Source: Strigamia acuminata
Taxonomy: Eukaryota; Arthropoda; Chilopoda; Geophilomorpha; Linotaeniidae
Direction of reading: 5' to 3'
Length of the DNA: 64,000 nt
Assembly (NCBI GenBank): GCA_949358305.1
Contig: OX442317.1
Location: 3,476,186-3,540,185, forward strand
The position numbers and the translations under genes are program-made. How positions within the stretch are numbered: the stretch's first letter is position 1; each line of letters begins with the position of its first letter. The notes beneath the pieces were generated by a model that had not been told where the DNA came from, made no database searches, and was given only the letters and a program-made list of their open reading frames with translations. Positions 36,000 through 50,900 of this stretch are shown here, in pieces.

Positions 36000-38900
36000 C
36001 TAGAAGAAGAAAATCTGCTGGTTGGACTCGGGGTCTTTGACTCGATCTTGCTTCGTGTCCGGTCGCTTTTCCGACAAAGACCGACTCAAAACATTCGGAT
36101 CCACAGTGGGAGGAGACGCCGTGCTGCTTTTCTGCTGCGGAGCGCCGCTCGTGCCGTTACCGGGCGACATTTTGCCGCTCGCTGACGACTCGGCGAGGTT
36201 GGACAATTTGTACGGAAGTTGTTGTCGAACCGTTTGCACTGCGGCTTTCTGTTGGTTGGTGGCACTGCACAGATTCATCGGGAAATGGTCCCTTTTGTTT
36301 AGATTGATCGCCACGTTCCCTGCCGAGTTGGCGCGTCCCTTGAAACTATCCATTTTGCCGCACTTCTTGGCTTGCGACGTCGGCGAATTGCGACCGCTTT
36401 CCTTCGGGAACAGCTCCGCCGCCGACGCGTTGCGACGGTGGCAGGCGGGCGAAGCTTCGGTCTGCACTCGGTCGTCCGCACTCAACGTTCCGACCACGTT
36501 GGGGCCCATGTTCGGACCGAGCGTGATTCCGTGTCGTTGCAGCACCTCTAGATATCGATACAGTTGTTCCCGTTGGTTGGTTATGTCCGCTTGGTCCTTG
36601 TTTATTTGCTCCTGCGATTCAATCGTTAGATTACATTCAATCATTACATTTAATTCGGCTCGTTCAACCTGTTGTCGTGAGTTTTCTTTCCGCTCCCTTT
36701 CCAAGTCCTCTTTTTGGCGTTCGTATTCCTGTTGCCAGACCGCACGCTCTTGAAACAGCTGTTCGGTTTTGTTCCTCAGTTCTTCCAATTGTGGATTATG
36801 TCGAAGACGTTTGCTGGAATCTTTGCCGAGTTTTTCAAGTTGTGCTTTAGCTAATGTCAACTGAGCACGTAAACTTAAATAATAATAATAAAAATATATA
36901 TTAAATATATATATATATAAACTTTTTTGTTTAAATATTACCTTTCTACGTTCGTGAAATGTTGCGAAAAAAGACACTGGAAAATTAAAATAATTAAAAT
37001 AATTTCCCGAAGAAATGTACAATTCATTCTACCATTAGCGTGTTTAAGTAATGCGACAACTGGATCGCAGCGGCCCATTTTTCCTTTCCCAAAGTGACCA
37101 ATGGTGGCGTGGAAGAAAAGTTTATCAATTCACCGACCGTATCGCGATCCGAAACGGCTCCAAGTTCCCCGACACTCAGATAATTCTTGTCCTGCGCTAA
37201 TTCCGGTGTTAAAAGCACGGCGCTCGAAAATATGCTCCGGTGCGACGACTGCAACGACTGATCCTTTTCCCACAAAAAACAAAAATAATAAAATAAACAA
37301 CCAAATAAAATAAAATAAAATAAATTAAAATAAATACCGGACTCTCTAAATTTGCTTCTCTCGACGGAAGAGGACCACTAGCGCGTCGCACCTCTTTCGT
37401 CTTCACGTTTAAAAACGGATCTTGCGTGTCGACAGGACTCGAATCTTTACTCTCTGGTTTGCTCGCCAAATTAAGTAAACTCGCAGCTCGACCGTCCGAA
37501 TCTTTGAGCAAATGGAATTTTTTCTTCAAACCTGAAGCTTCAAAAATGTATACATTTTTGTTAAAAATTAATTTTTCATACAATTAGATAAAACTTACTT
37601 TTCGGTGCTGCATTAGTAGCATCTTTATTTGGATTGTCGAAACCACCGAACGTTTCGGCACGTTTGGGTAAAATGGGCGAAACGTATGTTTCGCTTTGAT
37701 GCTCCCCGACACTGCTTACGCTGCGGCTTAAGTTCGTGCCTTCCGAATACAACGAGCTGGCAAGACGAGTGGCTTCTTGAAGTGCAGTCAACAGCAGTTC
37801 TCTAGTCTCAGGTCCTTCTTGCATCTCCTCAATTAATTGTGTGTATTTAAATTGCTAAAAATGTAATTTAAAGTCTCATTTCGGCTCAAATCAAACGCAT
37901 CGCTTTATACCGGCTTACCGTATCGATAATTTCTTCTTTGAAAGCAACATCCTGCAAACAAACGACGTATTAAAATTAAATTAAAATTAAAATTAAAGCC
38001 AAACTTACCACCATTTCTGTAAATATTCTCATTTTCTCTTCGCAAATGCCGGCTAACTTCATGTCCCTCTCTCGCAACGCTTCCTCCAACTGGCGCACCT
38101 GAGCGGTTCTCGCTTCGTACATTTTCCGTTCTTCTTCGCCCTCGCTCGGAACACCTTCGTCTTCTTCGGGACAGTTCTCAGCCGCAGAACGAATTACTTC
38201 GATCCACACTTTCTTATCCTTTCGTGACGGGCAAATCAACTCGTACATTTCCGGATCATTTGGATTCGAACTGATTAAATAAATCCCCGTGCTGTCCAAA
38301 CCCGCTTTCTCTCTCACCAGTAATTTCTGAAGTGATATCACACCAGCCTTAAAAGAAAATAAATAAATAAATACAAAATAAAATAAATAATCAAATTATA
38401 TTACCTTATTATCCTGAGTAACAAATGCATACTTTTGATTATTTTCTTGCAAGAAAAATATCACATCGGATAACACAATGGCTGTGACTTCTACAATTAA
38501 ATATTTAAACATTTAAAATAATAATATTTTTTAATTTTTTTTAAAATTATAATTTAAATAACTACCAAGAACTTTCCCTCTTGCTTGGTTTAATCGTATG
38601 GGTCCCTCGTATCGAAGTTTTCGATTACTCGACAGCAGATCTGATTTTTTGAACTTTTTGCCGCGATAAATAGTGGCAGATTTCGCATCGATTTTGTTGT
38701 ATACTTCTAATAAACGCTGCTCGCGTTCTCTTTCCGCTATTTGAGCGTTAACTGAATTCAAAATTTCCTTTAAAAAAAAATAATAAACAATTTTTAACAC
38801 ATTTTCAAAACACTCCTAATAAAACTCTTACTTTGACTAGTAAATTAGCCTCAGTTAAGTTGGTGTGTTCATCTTTATTGCAGTCTTTCAATGATTTGAT

Positions 38901-41900
38901 TAACGCATCGATGAGCAATGGATATTTAGTGACCCTTTGAGTCACCAATAAAATGCATTCTGGAATACTACGACCTTTACACGTGGGATTCTGATTGATT
39001 TTCTGCAAAACCCAACCATTAATCGCAACCAATTCCTAACATTTCACTTCCAATTCACTTACTTTGATAAAACTCTGAAATTTTCTATCGCTTTTTAAAA
39101 AATCTTTGTACAACGAAACCGCATCTTTGTGACGACTACAAAAATGGCCGTACACCGATTTCATCTGATCACCGTATTTACCTTGAAACTAACCAAACAA
39201 AAACAATTAGTCCCTCAAGTCACTTAATTTTCTTTCTTTTTCACCTGTTGCAAGACCAAGTCCCCGATATTTTCTATCGTGTTATTCTGTCTCTGCCTTT
39301 CCCGGAGTTTACGGAGAAACAACATGTGAAATTCGATCAACTCGTCCAATTGAGGGAAGATTTTCTCCACCATTTCCGGCGTAATTTGCAACTCCTTCAA
39401 CATCCCTTGAGCAAACACCTTTTGCATAATTTTAAGCGTCATGCAATGGTGTTTTTCCGTTATGATTAATTCTACAAACAAATTAATAAGTTAATAAGTC
39501 CACAAATTGCAAAACTAATCCACAAATTAAATTATCCTCCTCGTACCATAAATATTCTCCTGCCTTTTAATATCTTTGTCTTTCATTTTCTTTAAAACCT
39601 GTTAAAACAGAATGAAATAAATAAATAAAATTAAAATCTACAAAAAAATAATACGTACTTTTTTTTGCATGGTCGAGCTCCAGGCTTCGGGTTCGTCGAT
39701 TAACAAACCCAAACTTGGATCATCGTCCACATCATTCAAATCCATCCCATCCGTGCACGTTGAAACTGCATCTAAACACAAATTTCTCAAAATTCTAGCA
39801 AAAAAATTTGATATTTTCAAACATACCTTCGTCTAGCGATTCCATCGACGTTGAATTCAACTCGGTGATGCTGAAATGTCATAGAAACACCAACGATTCA
39901 AAATTCCACTCTCGAAACCACATCAAATAATAAACTCACTTTGTGACCATGCTGCTGGTTTCTTCCGTATTCTCCACTTCCTTCTCTTCGTTAATTACTT
40001 TGCTAGAAAACAAACAATTCAACAAATAAATAAACATTCGATAAAACCGCACTACAAAGTATACAAACAGCAACAAAACATAACCATTTGCCAAATATCT
40101 AATAAAAATTGAACAGAATTTAACAAAACAAGCAACCACTTAAGAAAAATCGTCTAAAACAACAGCAAAGCAATAAAGAAGACACGAAAATCAATAAAAC
40201 CTCAAAACTTTAAATCAAAAATTTAAAATTCCCTCTCACCTGACCGAAAAAAAACCGAAAAATAAAACAAAACAAGAAATCAATCGGAGCTTAGAACGAA
40301 GCTAAACGAAAAACAAAACGACAACTAATCAGAAAACTCGTCGTCGTGTAAATAATAATTAAAAACAAATGAGTAAACGAGCATGTACAACGAGACAAAT
40401 CGATAAGCTGCAGCCAAGTGAAATCATGCCGCTATAAATAAAGACATCAATCATGCAAATAACTGAATTTCTTTTCTTTTTTCCATAATAAACTTACTTG
40501 ACCCCAAGTTTGGTGGCTACCCTTCGCCACTGCGAGTACCCGCTGGGTACATATGCCCGCCCTGCAGAGCTAAGAACATACATTTTTGTACTAAGCAAAT
40601 GACTTTCTTTTTCTTGCAATAAATCAAAGCCAACATGGACTTTGGGTGAAACATTAAATCTCACCCACACTCATTTCCTTACAGCTATAAATTACCAGAA
40701 TCAATCAATATTAAACTGCCATGCAGATTAAATTGATTTCTAAAAAGAAAAATTAAATAAATATGCAAATTCCTTTGGTTTTTTTAATTTTCACACTCCA
40801 AAGATGAATTATTTATTTACCTATTTAATTTTCCGATGTTTATCAGTCGTTAAACTCGTTTTATAGCAAATTCTAATCAAATTAGATCTATTTTTATAGA
40901 TGATGGTATTAAAATTAAATTTTAAAATCTAATTTTTATTGTATAAAATAGAATAACATGTTCTGCAACTTAATAAATAAAATGGGATCTGGATATGTTG
41001 AATTTAAGCAGCGGAACATATATTTAACCGCATTTAAATCGCAGCGGGATGTAGATTAACCTCCTCGGGTGAAATGTAAATGATACCGTCCATCTACTAA
41101 TTGCGGTCATCGTAGACAAAAAAAATCGTATCATTTCGTTTTTAAGCTGAAATTAATTCAAAGTTCCCCTTCAAAGCTTTTTAATTATTTATTTAAGCGA
41201 AAAACATGTCATCTCTGCGTTCATTTTGTTGCGACATTTCTATTTAATCAACATTACGATAAGTGCAATGTCGAATCGCGCAAAAAATATTTTATTTGCA
41301 CAGTTTGATTATTTGTCTATTACGTCGATATCAGATTGTGGGAAAAAATTTTAAAAAATGCTTAAATCACTGGAAATAATTCATGTTGAATATCCCCAAG
41401 ATTTATTCTCTTTATCTTATGTTAGCTACATCAACTAGCGCATGCGTGAAATCAAATTTATGACCAGCGATACGGAAACCTCGCTTTCGAGTTTCTGCAT
41501 ATTTTCAGCGTGTTTAAGTCATTTCATTCGTCTGCATTGGCTTTTTAATTTTCAAAAAAATATTTCTTAATAAAAACTGTGCAATTTATAATAAAAAAAT
41601 TAAATTAAAAAAAAAAATCAATAAAAATATCAAAAATCGACAAAAAAAACAAAAAAAGTCCAAAAAATTCTAATTTTCTAATTTAATTCTTAAAACAAAA
41701 AACGAAATCAAAACTGGCATAAATATAAATTTCAAAATATTTCACATTTTCCAATCTATTTCACTTACCTAGCTGCTGATGATATCTTGGTTGAATTTGA
41801 ACTTACCTAAAACGATTAAAAATAAATAATTCCATCTTTTTCGTTCAATTATTTAATTTCAAACATACAATTTGAGCTGATTTTAATAATCCGTTCACTT

Positions 41901-44900
41901 TCCTTTCTCGCGTGGATAGCAAAGGAGAAGCTGTATGACCGGTACCAGAAACAACTAAAAAAAAAAAAATCAAAATCAAAATATCAAAAAATCAAAAATT
42001 AATTATTTCGATAAAACAATCTCGAGCATTCTAAATCTTTTATCAGTTCATTATATATAAAAAAAACAAATTTTTTTTTCATTTCTAACTCATTCCATGC
42101 ATTTTAACGATAATAAAATTGATTACAAAGTAAATATTTTAAATTCCTCCATCAAAACCAATTTTTTTCCTAATGACTTGCGTTATCAAACATTTCCTTT
42201 AAATCCCACCGAACAATTCAACCAAAGAAAAGTTTAGTCACGTAAAATAAAGTATAAATTCAAGGTTTTACACAAAAAAATCTAATCTAACTACCAAAAA
42301 GAAAAAAAAATACAAACAAAATTTGGCGACTCATGTTCAAGCGCACGACAAACAAAATTATTGATAAAAATAATATTTACCAACTAAAGGACTCGATATG
42401 TATGAAGAATGACGAGTAATATTAATGAGAGGGGAATTATTGAATAACGTATGCTTTGAGGCACTCTAGAGAAAATACAAAAAAACAAAAATTAAATAAA
42501 TAATCCACATTTCGTAGTCGTACGTAGAAAAATTGAAAAACAAAATTCTTAATACCTTTTGAACAATCCTTAAGCGAGAGCAATCCAAGATCTGGTCCTT
42601 GCAGGAATGTTCGTGAACGTTAACCAAACATGCTGAAACGAGCGAAACAAAAGACAAATTTTTAATTTAACCTGGAAATCGCGCAAACATGGAAAAGATA
42701 ATCATAAAAATTAATATTTCGCCGATTCCGTTGTACCGGATGCGAAATTACACGCTTGGTAAAATTAAAATTAAAAAGCCGCTCACTTTCGCAATGCAGC
42801 GCGGGTTTGTTCGACATTGATTTACTACAAACGTCGCAAACGGCCGAATTGCTGTAACAGACCGAGACAAATTGATGACTTGTTTTCTTCGAATCCTTCT
42901 CTTTCTCCTTCTCCTTTCCCTGAATGATTAAAACAAATTAAAATCAATGCGAAATAAATAAATAAAATTAATTCATTAAATACGGACCCGCTTCTTTCTA
43001 GAAAAAATACTGCCGCCTCTTTTCTTGCGTTTACTCAAGGATTGTTCTTGGTCGCTTTCGTGGGAAGTTCTGCGAAAACAAATCACAAATTCACATATTT
43101 TTTAAAATTTATTTTCCATTATCCTCATTCCATCGGCAAACAAAGTAAACATTTTGTATTATTTACTGCTCAGAGTTGCATATTTTCAATTTTCATAAAA
43201 TGTATTAAATACATTTCATGAAAATTTTATGAAAAAGCCAATTTTCTAATGTCAATAATAATAATAATCGGAAATAAAGAAAAATTTAAGCGCAACAGTT
43301 AGTTTGCTCTATAATTTGTTCATCCTACGCAACTCAGAATGGATCTTTCTAATATCGATCACGCGGTAACAAAACCACGTCGTTGCACCGACCAAGCCCA
43401 CTCAATACCAAACCTTCAAGTTTACAAAAAATTAAATAAACTTAATAAACAATTTTTCTTACGTGTGATTATGATGAACAACATTATTCGTAAACGGTGG
43501 ATCTAAAAAAAAAATAAAATTAATTAATCAAAATGACTAAATTTTTTACTATTTTACGTTTTTTATTCACTTACCAATTGCCAAATCTTTCACTGCAATT
43601 ATCGAAGGTGTTGATACTGATTTCTGTAAAGTCGGTAATCGCGGTGCCATAAGATTCGAACTACAAATGCATCCACCTTTATCGAAATTCTTCTTCTCAG
43701 TTTTACCCTACCAAACAAAATAAATAAATAAAATCACACGAAAATAAATATATAATTCTATCCCTATTTATTCAGTTTCCATCGAAATCTAATAAAACAA
43801 ACTACGCACAGCGAGCTTTTCAAAAACCTCACTGTCTATCATTTTACCCAATAAAAAAAAAATCTAATTTAGTATTCAAAACCAATTAAAGCTTTCATTC
43901 TAACTGTCAATGAAAAATTCATTGTAATATACCACCAACAAAAAAAAAAAAAAAAAAATCCATGTCTTGAATTTCTCGTTTAATGCATTATTCAAAGTAC
44001 GAAAAGCTCTTCTGAATAAATTGCAATCACATATCGCAAATGGAATCAGCATTTCATCGAGTCAGAAACCCAAAAAAAAAATTAGAAAAAAAAAGTTCAG
44101 TTCTCTTTCCTATCCAATTGTAATCATCTGCACGTCGTCGCGAATTCTTTCATTACGAAACCCAACCGAACGTCATTAAACACAGCGCTGGGTATTTGTG
44201 TCTCACTCATGGTCTCACCTGAATGCCGTAGTCGTTGAGCGAATGATACGACGCACATTCAGTGCCTGTCAGCATCATGTGCAATGGACTGCTGCTTCCT
44301 GCAACGAATCAAACAGAAATTAATTTTTCACGCTCCAAACTAAACAAAACACAACTTTACAACCAAAACACAATTATACGGAAATCTCCTCTCCTATATT
44401 CCACCATTTAATACGAAAACAATTCGCGCTTTTCCCCCCTTGGCACGCAGCTGCTTTTGCCACTATTGACACTCATTTGACTAAAAAATTATCTCCTCCA
44501 GCACCAGACATCAATTTGCATTTTCCCCACCATTTTACGTATTTCTCGCACTGCGCAAGCGTGGATTTTCGTACGGTAAATACAGTACCCTAATCAAGGT
44601 GTGTAAACTGTGTAACATCTATAAATAGCGGTTTTAAGTGACAGGAAACGAAGAAATTACGAGGCGACAAACAACAACATGTTCGAACATTTAATTTATA
44701 TAACAGGAAGTTGTCATTTCGTTTCCCATTATTTCGACACGACCCGACACGTGCGCTGCTCACACACGTCCCGTATGACACATGTCGCTCCAAACGTCCG
44801 TACAGAGCAGATCTGTTGAAAAACCTAAAGTTCCAGCGTTCGGATGTGGTCGATAACAGCACAAACGAGTCAAACGACACTACTTTTTATTTACTTCCAC

Positions 44901-47900
44901 GATATCAATCTACACCAGACATGGCCAAGTGATTGATCGTCATTTTGACGTCGCGTTTATTTTACTCTAAAGGTTTAAAGTTGCCACTTCCAACCGACTT
45001 TTCACCCAAAGCCTTGCAGGAAAAAAAAACCCTTTTGACGGAAGGGGCCATCAAAGACGCGCAATGCTGCTTAACTTGTGTATATGGGAACAGGTGCGCA
45101 ACTTAATTCTCATTGTCCCTTTTAATTGGTAGGCTGAATAAAACCTCGTCTTTGCTCTTTTAATCGGCAATTTTAATTTGTTTAGAACAACATAACCGGC
45201 AGTCATCAGGCCATTAATGTCTGCAGTTATCAGTTGGTTATGGGAACAATAAAGCAAATGCACTTGACCTGCAACTGCCATTTAAATTTTAAATCAATGC
45301 AATTACATGATGTTTACGATTCAAGGAAAGAGAAAAAAATCCTTTAAATAAGTAATCCAAAGGGTTTTTTTTTTCATCTTTAAGTGCACTCGAAAGTCAT
45401 CCAAACTAAACAACCCTTTTCAACTAAGTCATAATAATAACATTGAGTGGTCAGTCAATGCGTCCTATATTAAATTACAATTGCAAAGGTAAAGAGAAGA
45501 AAAGAAAAGAAAAGGAGGAGCGCTTTGCAATTTCCTTTCAGTTTTTATCTAATGCAAAATCGTAACTTTTGTTTCGCATGGCTTTTACGCCCACGTCAAC
45601 TTAAGCGAAACCCACACTAGTTGCATTCAAAATGTCATTTAGACTAAACAACATTTTGCCATTCGTTCATGTAATCCAACTTGAAAAATGTCGGCCAAAT
45701 TAGTCCGCACCAATTTAAAACAAAACGTTTTGTAGGTCCGTGGACAAAAATAACTTCCCTGCAGTACAGTTAAATAAAATGATTTTAATGACATTAATGG
45801 TGCTTCAAAATTTTACAAATGATTTATTTTAAACCATAGGCCTTTCAATCAAACGATCATCTTTAGTGGTCAAAACGATAATGAAAATCCTATGACCGTT
45901 CACCACGTGCGTACAGTTGACAGGGCATTGTGCAGACATGGCTGTAAGATTTGTAGTTAGTCAGTCATGGTTTGTATTGTTTGTATACAAACTTTGGCAA
46001 TTTGTATTCTGATAGAACTAGAATGAACAATGGTTTTCCAATGTGCTGTCAACTTATGCCTACAGCACATTTTTGCAAATTTGAACTTTTTTCTGCAGAT
46101 TTTGTTAGTACTAGTCAAATCCATATATCCTCATACTCCTGTGAAAGTGAAAAAAATAAAATATTTGGATTGACCTAAAATTAAATCTAGTTTAAATTAA
46201 ACCTTGAAATTTTAAACAGTTAAATAGATACATCTGAAGAAAGTACACACAAAATTTCATGCCAATCGGGTTTAAAATAATAAAACTAGAAGCATATTTC
46301 AAAATAACATTTGATTCATATATCCTCATACCAGCTTGCACATGGTACAAATATCTTCATACTGCTTATTTTAATGTAAAAATTTTTATGTGAATGTGAT
46401 CATATTAGTTAAAATAGCATGTAACATATCAATTTTCGATCATTTGTCTGTAAAATGGCACCAGGAAAGGCTGTTTTCTGCACAAATACATGCCTGAAAT
46501 GGCAAAGTTGCACATTGACCAGAACCAAATGACAGATTTGGGCCCTGGTAACTTTGCTAGGCTAGCAGCATGGAAAATGTCAGATAAAATAGTGCTTTCG
46601 GGCTCATCTTGTACTATTTTTATGTGTCTTACAATTACACAGGAATCAGAGCTCCACTAGCAGAGAAAAATAAAAATTGACCATTTGATCATCACATGAA
46701 AAACACAATGTTCTTGATGTATTAATGTACTTTGTCACATTTTTGGATAAAACACTCAATTTACATGTAGGAGAAGCGATTGGCATGACTGGAAGTTGAT
46801 GATATATGCAAATAGGTGAAAAAATGATTGGCACTTCTATGGCACATTTGGATGGAATTTTCAGGCCATGATGAACCCGATATAAAGTTTTTTCAGAGGT
46901 CATAAGAACTCATTATCCTGTAGCAATATGATAAAGGATAAAATTAAAGTATACACTGCTATTCTTAAGGAAATACTATAAGTTTTAAAAGGAAAATACC
47001 CCGGTCAATGTGCAACTTTGCCATTTCAGGCATGTATTTGTGCAGAAAACAGCCTTTCCTGGTGCCATTTTACTGACAAATGATCTATAATTGAAATGTT
47101 ACATGCTATTTTAACTAATATGATCACATTCACATAAAAATTTTGTGTAAATGTGAAAAATTTTACATTAAAATAAGCAGTATGAAGATATTTGTACCAT
47201 GTGCAAGCTGGTATGAGGATATATGAATCAAATGTTATTTTGAAATATGCTTCTAGTTTTATTATTTTAAGCCCGATTGGCATGAAATTTTGTGTGTACT
47301 TTCTTCAGATGTATCTATTTAACTGCTTAAAATTTCAAGGTTTAATTTAAACTAGATTTAATTTTAGGTCAATCCAAATATTTTATTTTTTTCACTTTCA
47401 CAGGAGTATGAGGATATATGGATTTGACTAGTATTCCGTTAGTATTCATTTGTAACGTATAAATTATCGTTTGTGTTGGTTTGCAACTAATTCTAGAAAG
47501 TGTGCTGCCAACTTGACGTAACGATGTAACTTTTCTTAACTGATTCTGTTAGTACTCGGTTAGTACTCATTTTCTGAATTTTTTCTAATATAGTGATTTT
47601 TTTGCCTTGAATTCAAGGGCGACTTTAATCCGAAGAAATACGATACGTCCACCAGGAGACATAAAACCCATTGGGATTTAATGACATCTGTTTTTTTTGT
47701 TACTGTGGTCAAGGGAAGAGTCGCGGCAAAACAATTGACATCATTTCTCCGAGTCAAGAGACCCGGTCAAGACTGATGTCATTGATTTTCGATTGATTTT
47801 TATTGCCACCTGGTAGATAAACTTAAAACAGCTAAATTGAAAGAAAGTTTTTTTTTCTTTTGTCCAACTTACGTGTTTAAATCAGATAAGACAGACTAAA

Positions 47901-50900
47901 TGACTTTTCGAATTCAGCTTGAAGAATACTAAGGTTACCTACCAGATAAACTTCTTTGTTTCTCCCAACGACTGTCGTTGCCGGCAACCATTTCAGCCTT
48001 TTCGCCGACTTCATCGCGAGCATCAAAAAAAGTCTCATCAGTTTCTGAATCCAGACTACTCAGGCTCATACTGAAAAGCAGAAACAAAAAGACAAAAGAA
48101 AATTAAATTTCTTATAAAAAAAAAAAAAAAAAACACAAAAAAAAAGCACAAAACCAAACTCCATCTTTAAGAAAAGAATCAATATTAATTAGCCCAGCAT
48201 CATTTCTTAAACACTTTGAAAACTCAATTACATCCAAGCAAAAACAAAAAAAAAATAAAAAAAATAAAAAAAACTAACTCAATTAAATCTGCAGAGCTAG
48301 AAAAAACTTAAGCTATACATAACAATTATCCGCCGAGTTAACAACTCATTTATTTCAATTTACATCACTTTCCCTAGCAATGTCATCCTCCATTGATCTT
48401 ATTTACATTTCTAAAAAACCAACAAAGCGAAAAACCACTTTCCCCAACCATTTTTCAAAATTCCCCGTTTTGCTCCTACACGCTCGTAAAAGCGCATCAT
48501 CAACTCCGAATCTTTGCTTCACTGAATCTCATGGTCAATATTTGCCCATCAGATGCCTAAATCCCCGCGCACACCACCTGTGGCTGATAAATTCTTAGCC
48601 ACACGACTTGACAGCTAGATGGCACATCGATAACAAGCTTTTCCGTATTTTTAATTTCACTTTTAATCAATTTACAGCAACAATAGCAAACAGAATCGAC
48701 CGAAATGGATGAAGATGCATTTAATTGGTTCCGTTTCGTAATTGCACATCCGCACTGCAGAAAAATGCGTGTCATGTTATTCACACACAGTTTTTCACTC
48801 GCAAATTGCAGGGTTTGACCCTACATTCATGAAGCTGCGAGTGTGACAAACATTATTCGAGTGTGTGTTGAAGGTAAACTGTTCGCGGTCGTCCCTTCAC
48901 TTCACTGCATCTCAACGACACTCGGCTTATTCTTCTTTTATTCGAAGAGTTATTGAAAATCAATTTGCTCATGTCAAGTTCACCTTGACGGGATTAATAA
49001 AAAGCTTTCTGAGGTTCGGTCGAGAAGGACTCACGATTTTTCATCTTAAGTAAAAAATAAGAAATAAAAAGATGAAATTTGGAAATGTAGAGAAATAAAA
49101 ACAATTTTTGTATTGAAATTTTTTGTTTTTTTACTTGGGAATTTAATTAAATCAGAATTGATAAATGACACCGAGCGTAAAGTGGCAGTAATAACCGTGT
49201 TAAATGTTTCCGCATTAACCATGAATCAAATCCAAATGTACACAATGTCACGTGGTCAGATTACTTGCCAAGTCCACTTAAGCCAAGCGCACTGATATTT
49301 TTCTATCAATTTAGAAAATATGGCCAAACGAAATACGGTTACAAAGCTTTGTAATTGTAATTAAAATTATCAAATAAAGCCGCCATTATTAAATTATTTA
49401 ACGAATCGAATTAAATTCCAGCTGGTTCGATGTTATTTCATTGTCATTTAATCAAAAATCCCAAATAAAATTGCAAATATCAACAATATTCGTAAAAAAA
49501 AAGAAAAACATATTTTTTTAAAAATTAAAAAAAAAAAAAAATTATAGTTTTTGTTCATTCTACATAAAAAAACCATTTATCTCAAAACAAAAAAAGTTTC
49601 AAAAAACAAGTTGGTAGTTCGTGTCGAGGTTTGTTATGACTTCAATAAAAGTTCCACGCAACGACTGACCACTGGTCGTTACTCGGTCATTTAATCGGGC
49701 ACGAAATCACCCTGCATTGATTTACTGAACTGCTGATTTCCGAAACTGTCTGATAATGCCAGACATAAACATAAATTTTAACAGAAAAAGACAAAAAAAA
49801 AGAAGAAAAAAAACTTTTTTTCCAAACTAAATCGCTAAATAACATTGTTTTAATTGGCTGGTTGAATAAACACCAATCAACCACGCTACATTAACCCCAA
49901 TTATCATCAATAAAAAACCTTCGATACTCGATAGAAAATTGGATTTCGCGTTCTACCAGCCAATTAACGTGATTTAAAATGAATAATTGACATTTAAAGT
50001 TGTTTGCTTCAGGTTCAGTCACTCTGGAAATTAAGTGGTTGCCCTGCCAGATGCCAAAACAATGGCTTTGTCTCAGACTCATTATGAGCAACTTTGAAAA
50101 AAAAACCAAAAAAAAAAAAAAATACACAATTAACAAACTAAGTGAATCCTAAATTACAAACCCGTGCGAGTAAGATTTCAAGCGAGATTACATAAATGAC
50201 TACAACTGTTGAACACTTTCCTCCAACACACCCTTTACCGCCCCCTTTTACTCCTCGCATCACACGAATTGCACGTAATAGCAACCGCTTCGCTTGACAC
50301 GTTAAAGTGTTGCTTCTATCTTTCTTATACATATTGCACGAAACATGGTACTTTCCTCTCCGATACACAAATATCCAGTAAATTCTCGCTTTAATTCAAC
50401 CGACTTTGAAGGATTTCCGCGAAATGGGTCGAGATCATTAAACTAGGGAACGGGATCCAATCCAATTAGTGGCCAAATCGAACGCAATACCGGTAATGGT
50501 AATTTAAACTTGTATTGCCACAGAAACCGTAGCTGCAACATAGCCCGTTTCCATTGGAACACACAAGCTAAGCAACATTGGGCTGGTCAGTACTTGGAAG
50601 GCTGACCGGCTGGGAATCCCAGTTGTTTATCATCCATGAATAAGGTACTGATTTAAGGTACGGACTAAGGTACTGTTTCTATACTCAAAACCACCCCAAC
50701 GTTGATCTATTTCACTGGTGTAGTAGCACAAAAAAGTAGTCCAAAACACCAGAATTGTAATCGAACTCCCGACCTTGTGCTCGTTTACCAACATTGTCAA
50801 AGGTGATGCTTTGACACAGAACTACTTTTAGAACACAGTACACAGTTAGGCGTAAACCGGCTGAAATAGATCAACGTTGGAGTGGTTTTGAGTATAGGTA

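Noticed and set aside
36000..36753. Plus-strand open frame of 243 codons opposite the RhoGEF tail
   Set aside because: Antisense shadow; the minus frame has a splice acceptor in phase with the preceding exon and a coiled-coil composition expected for the family.
50541..50630. Functional 5S rRNA gene
   Set aside because: The 5' third does not match 5S rRNA, several internal-promoter positions differ and no terminator T-run follows directly.
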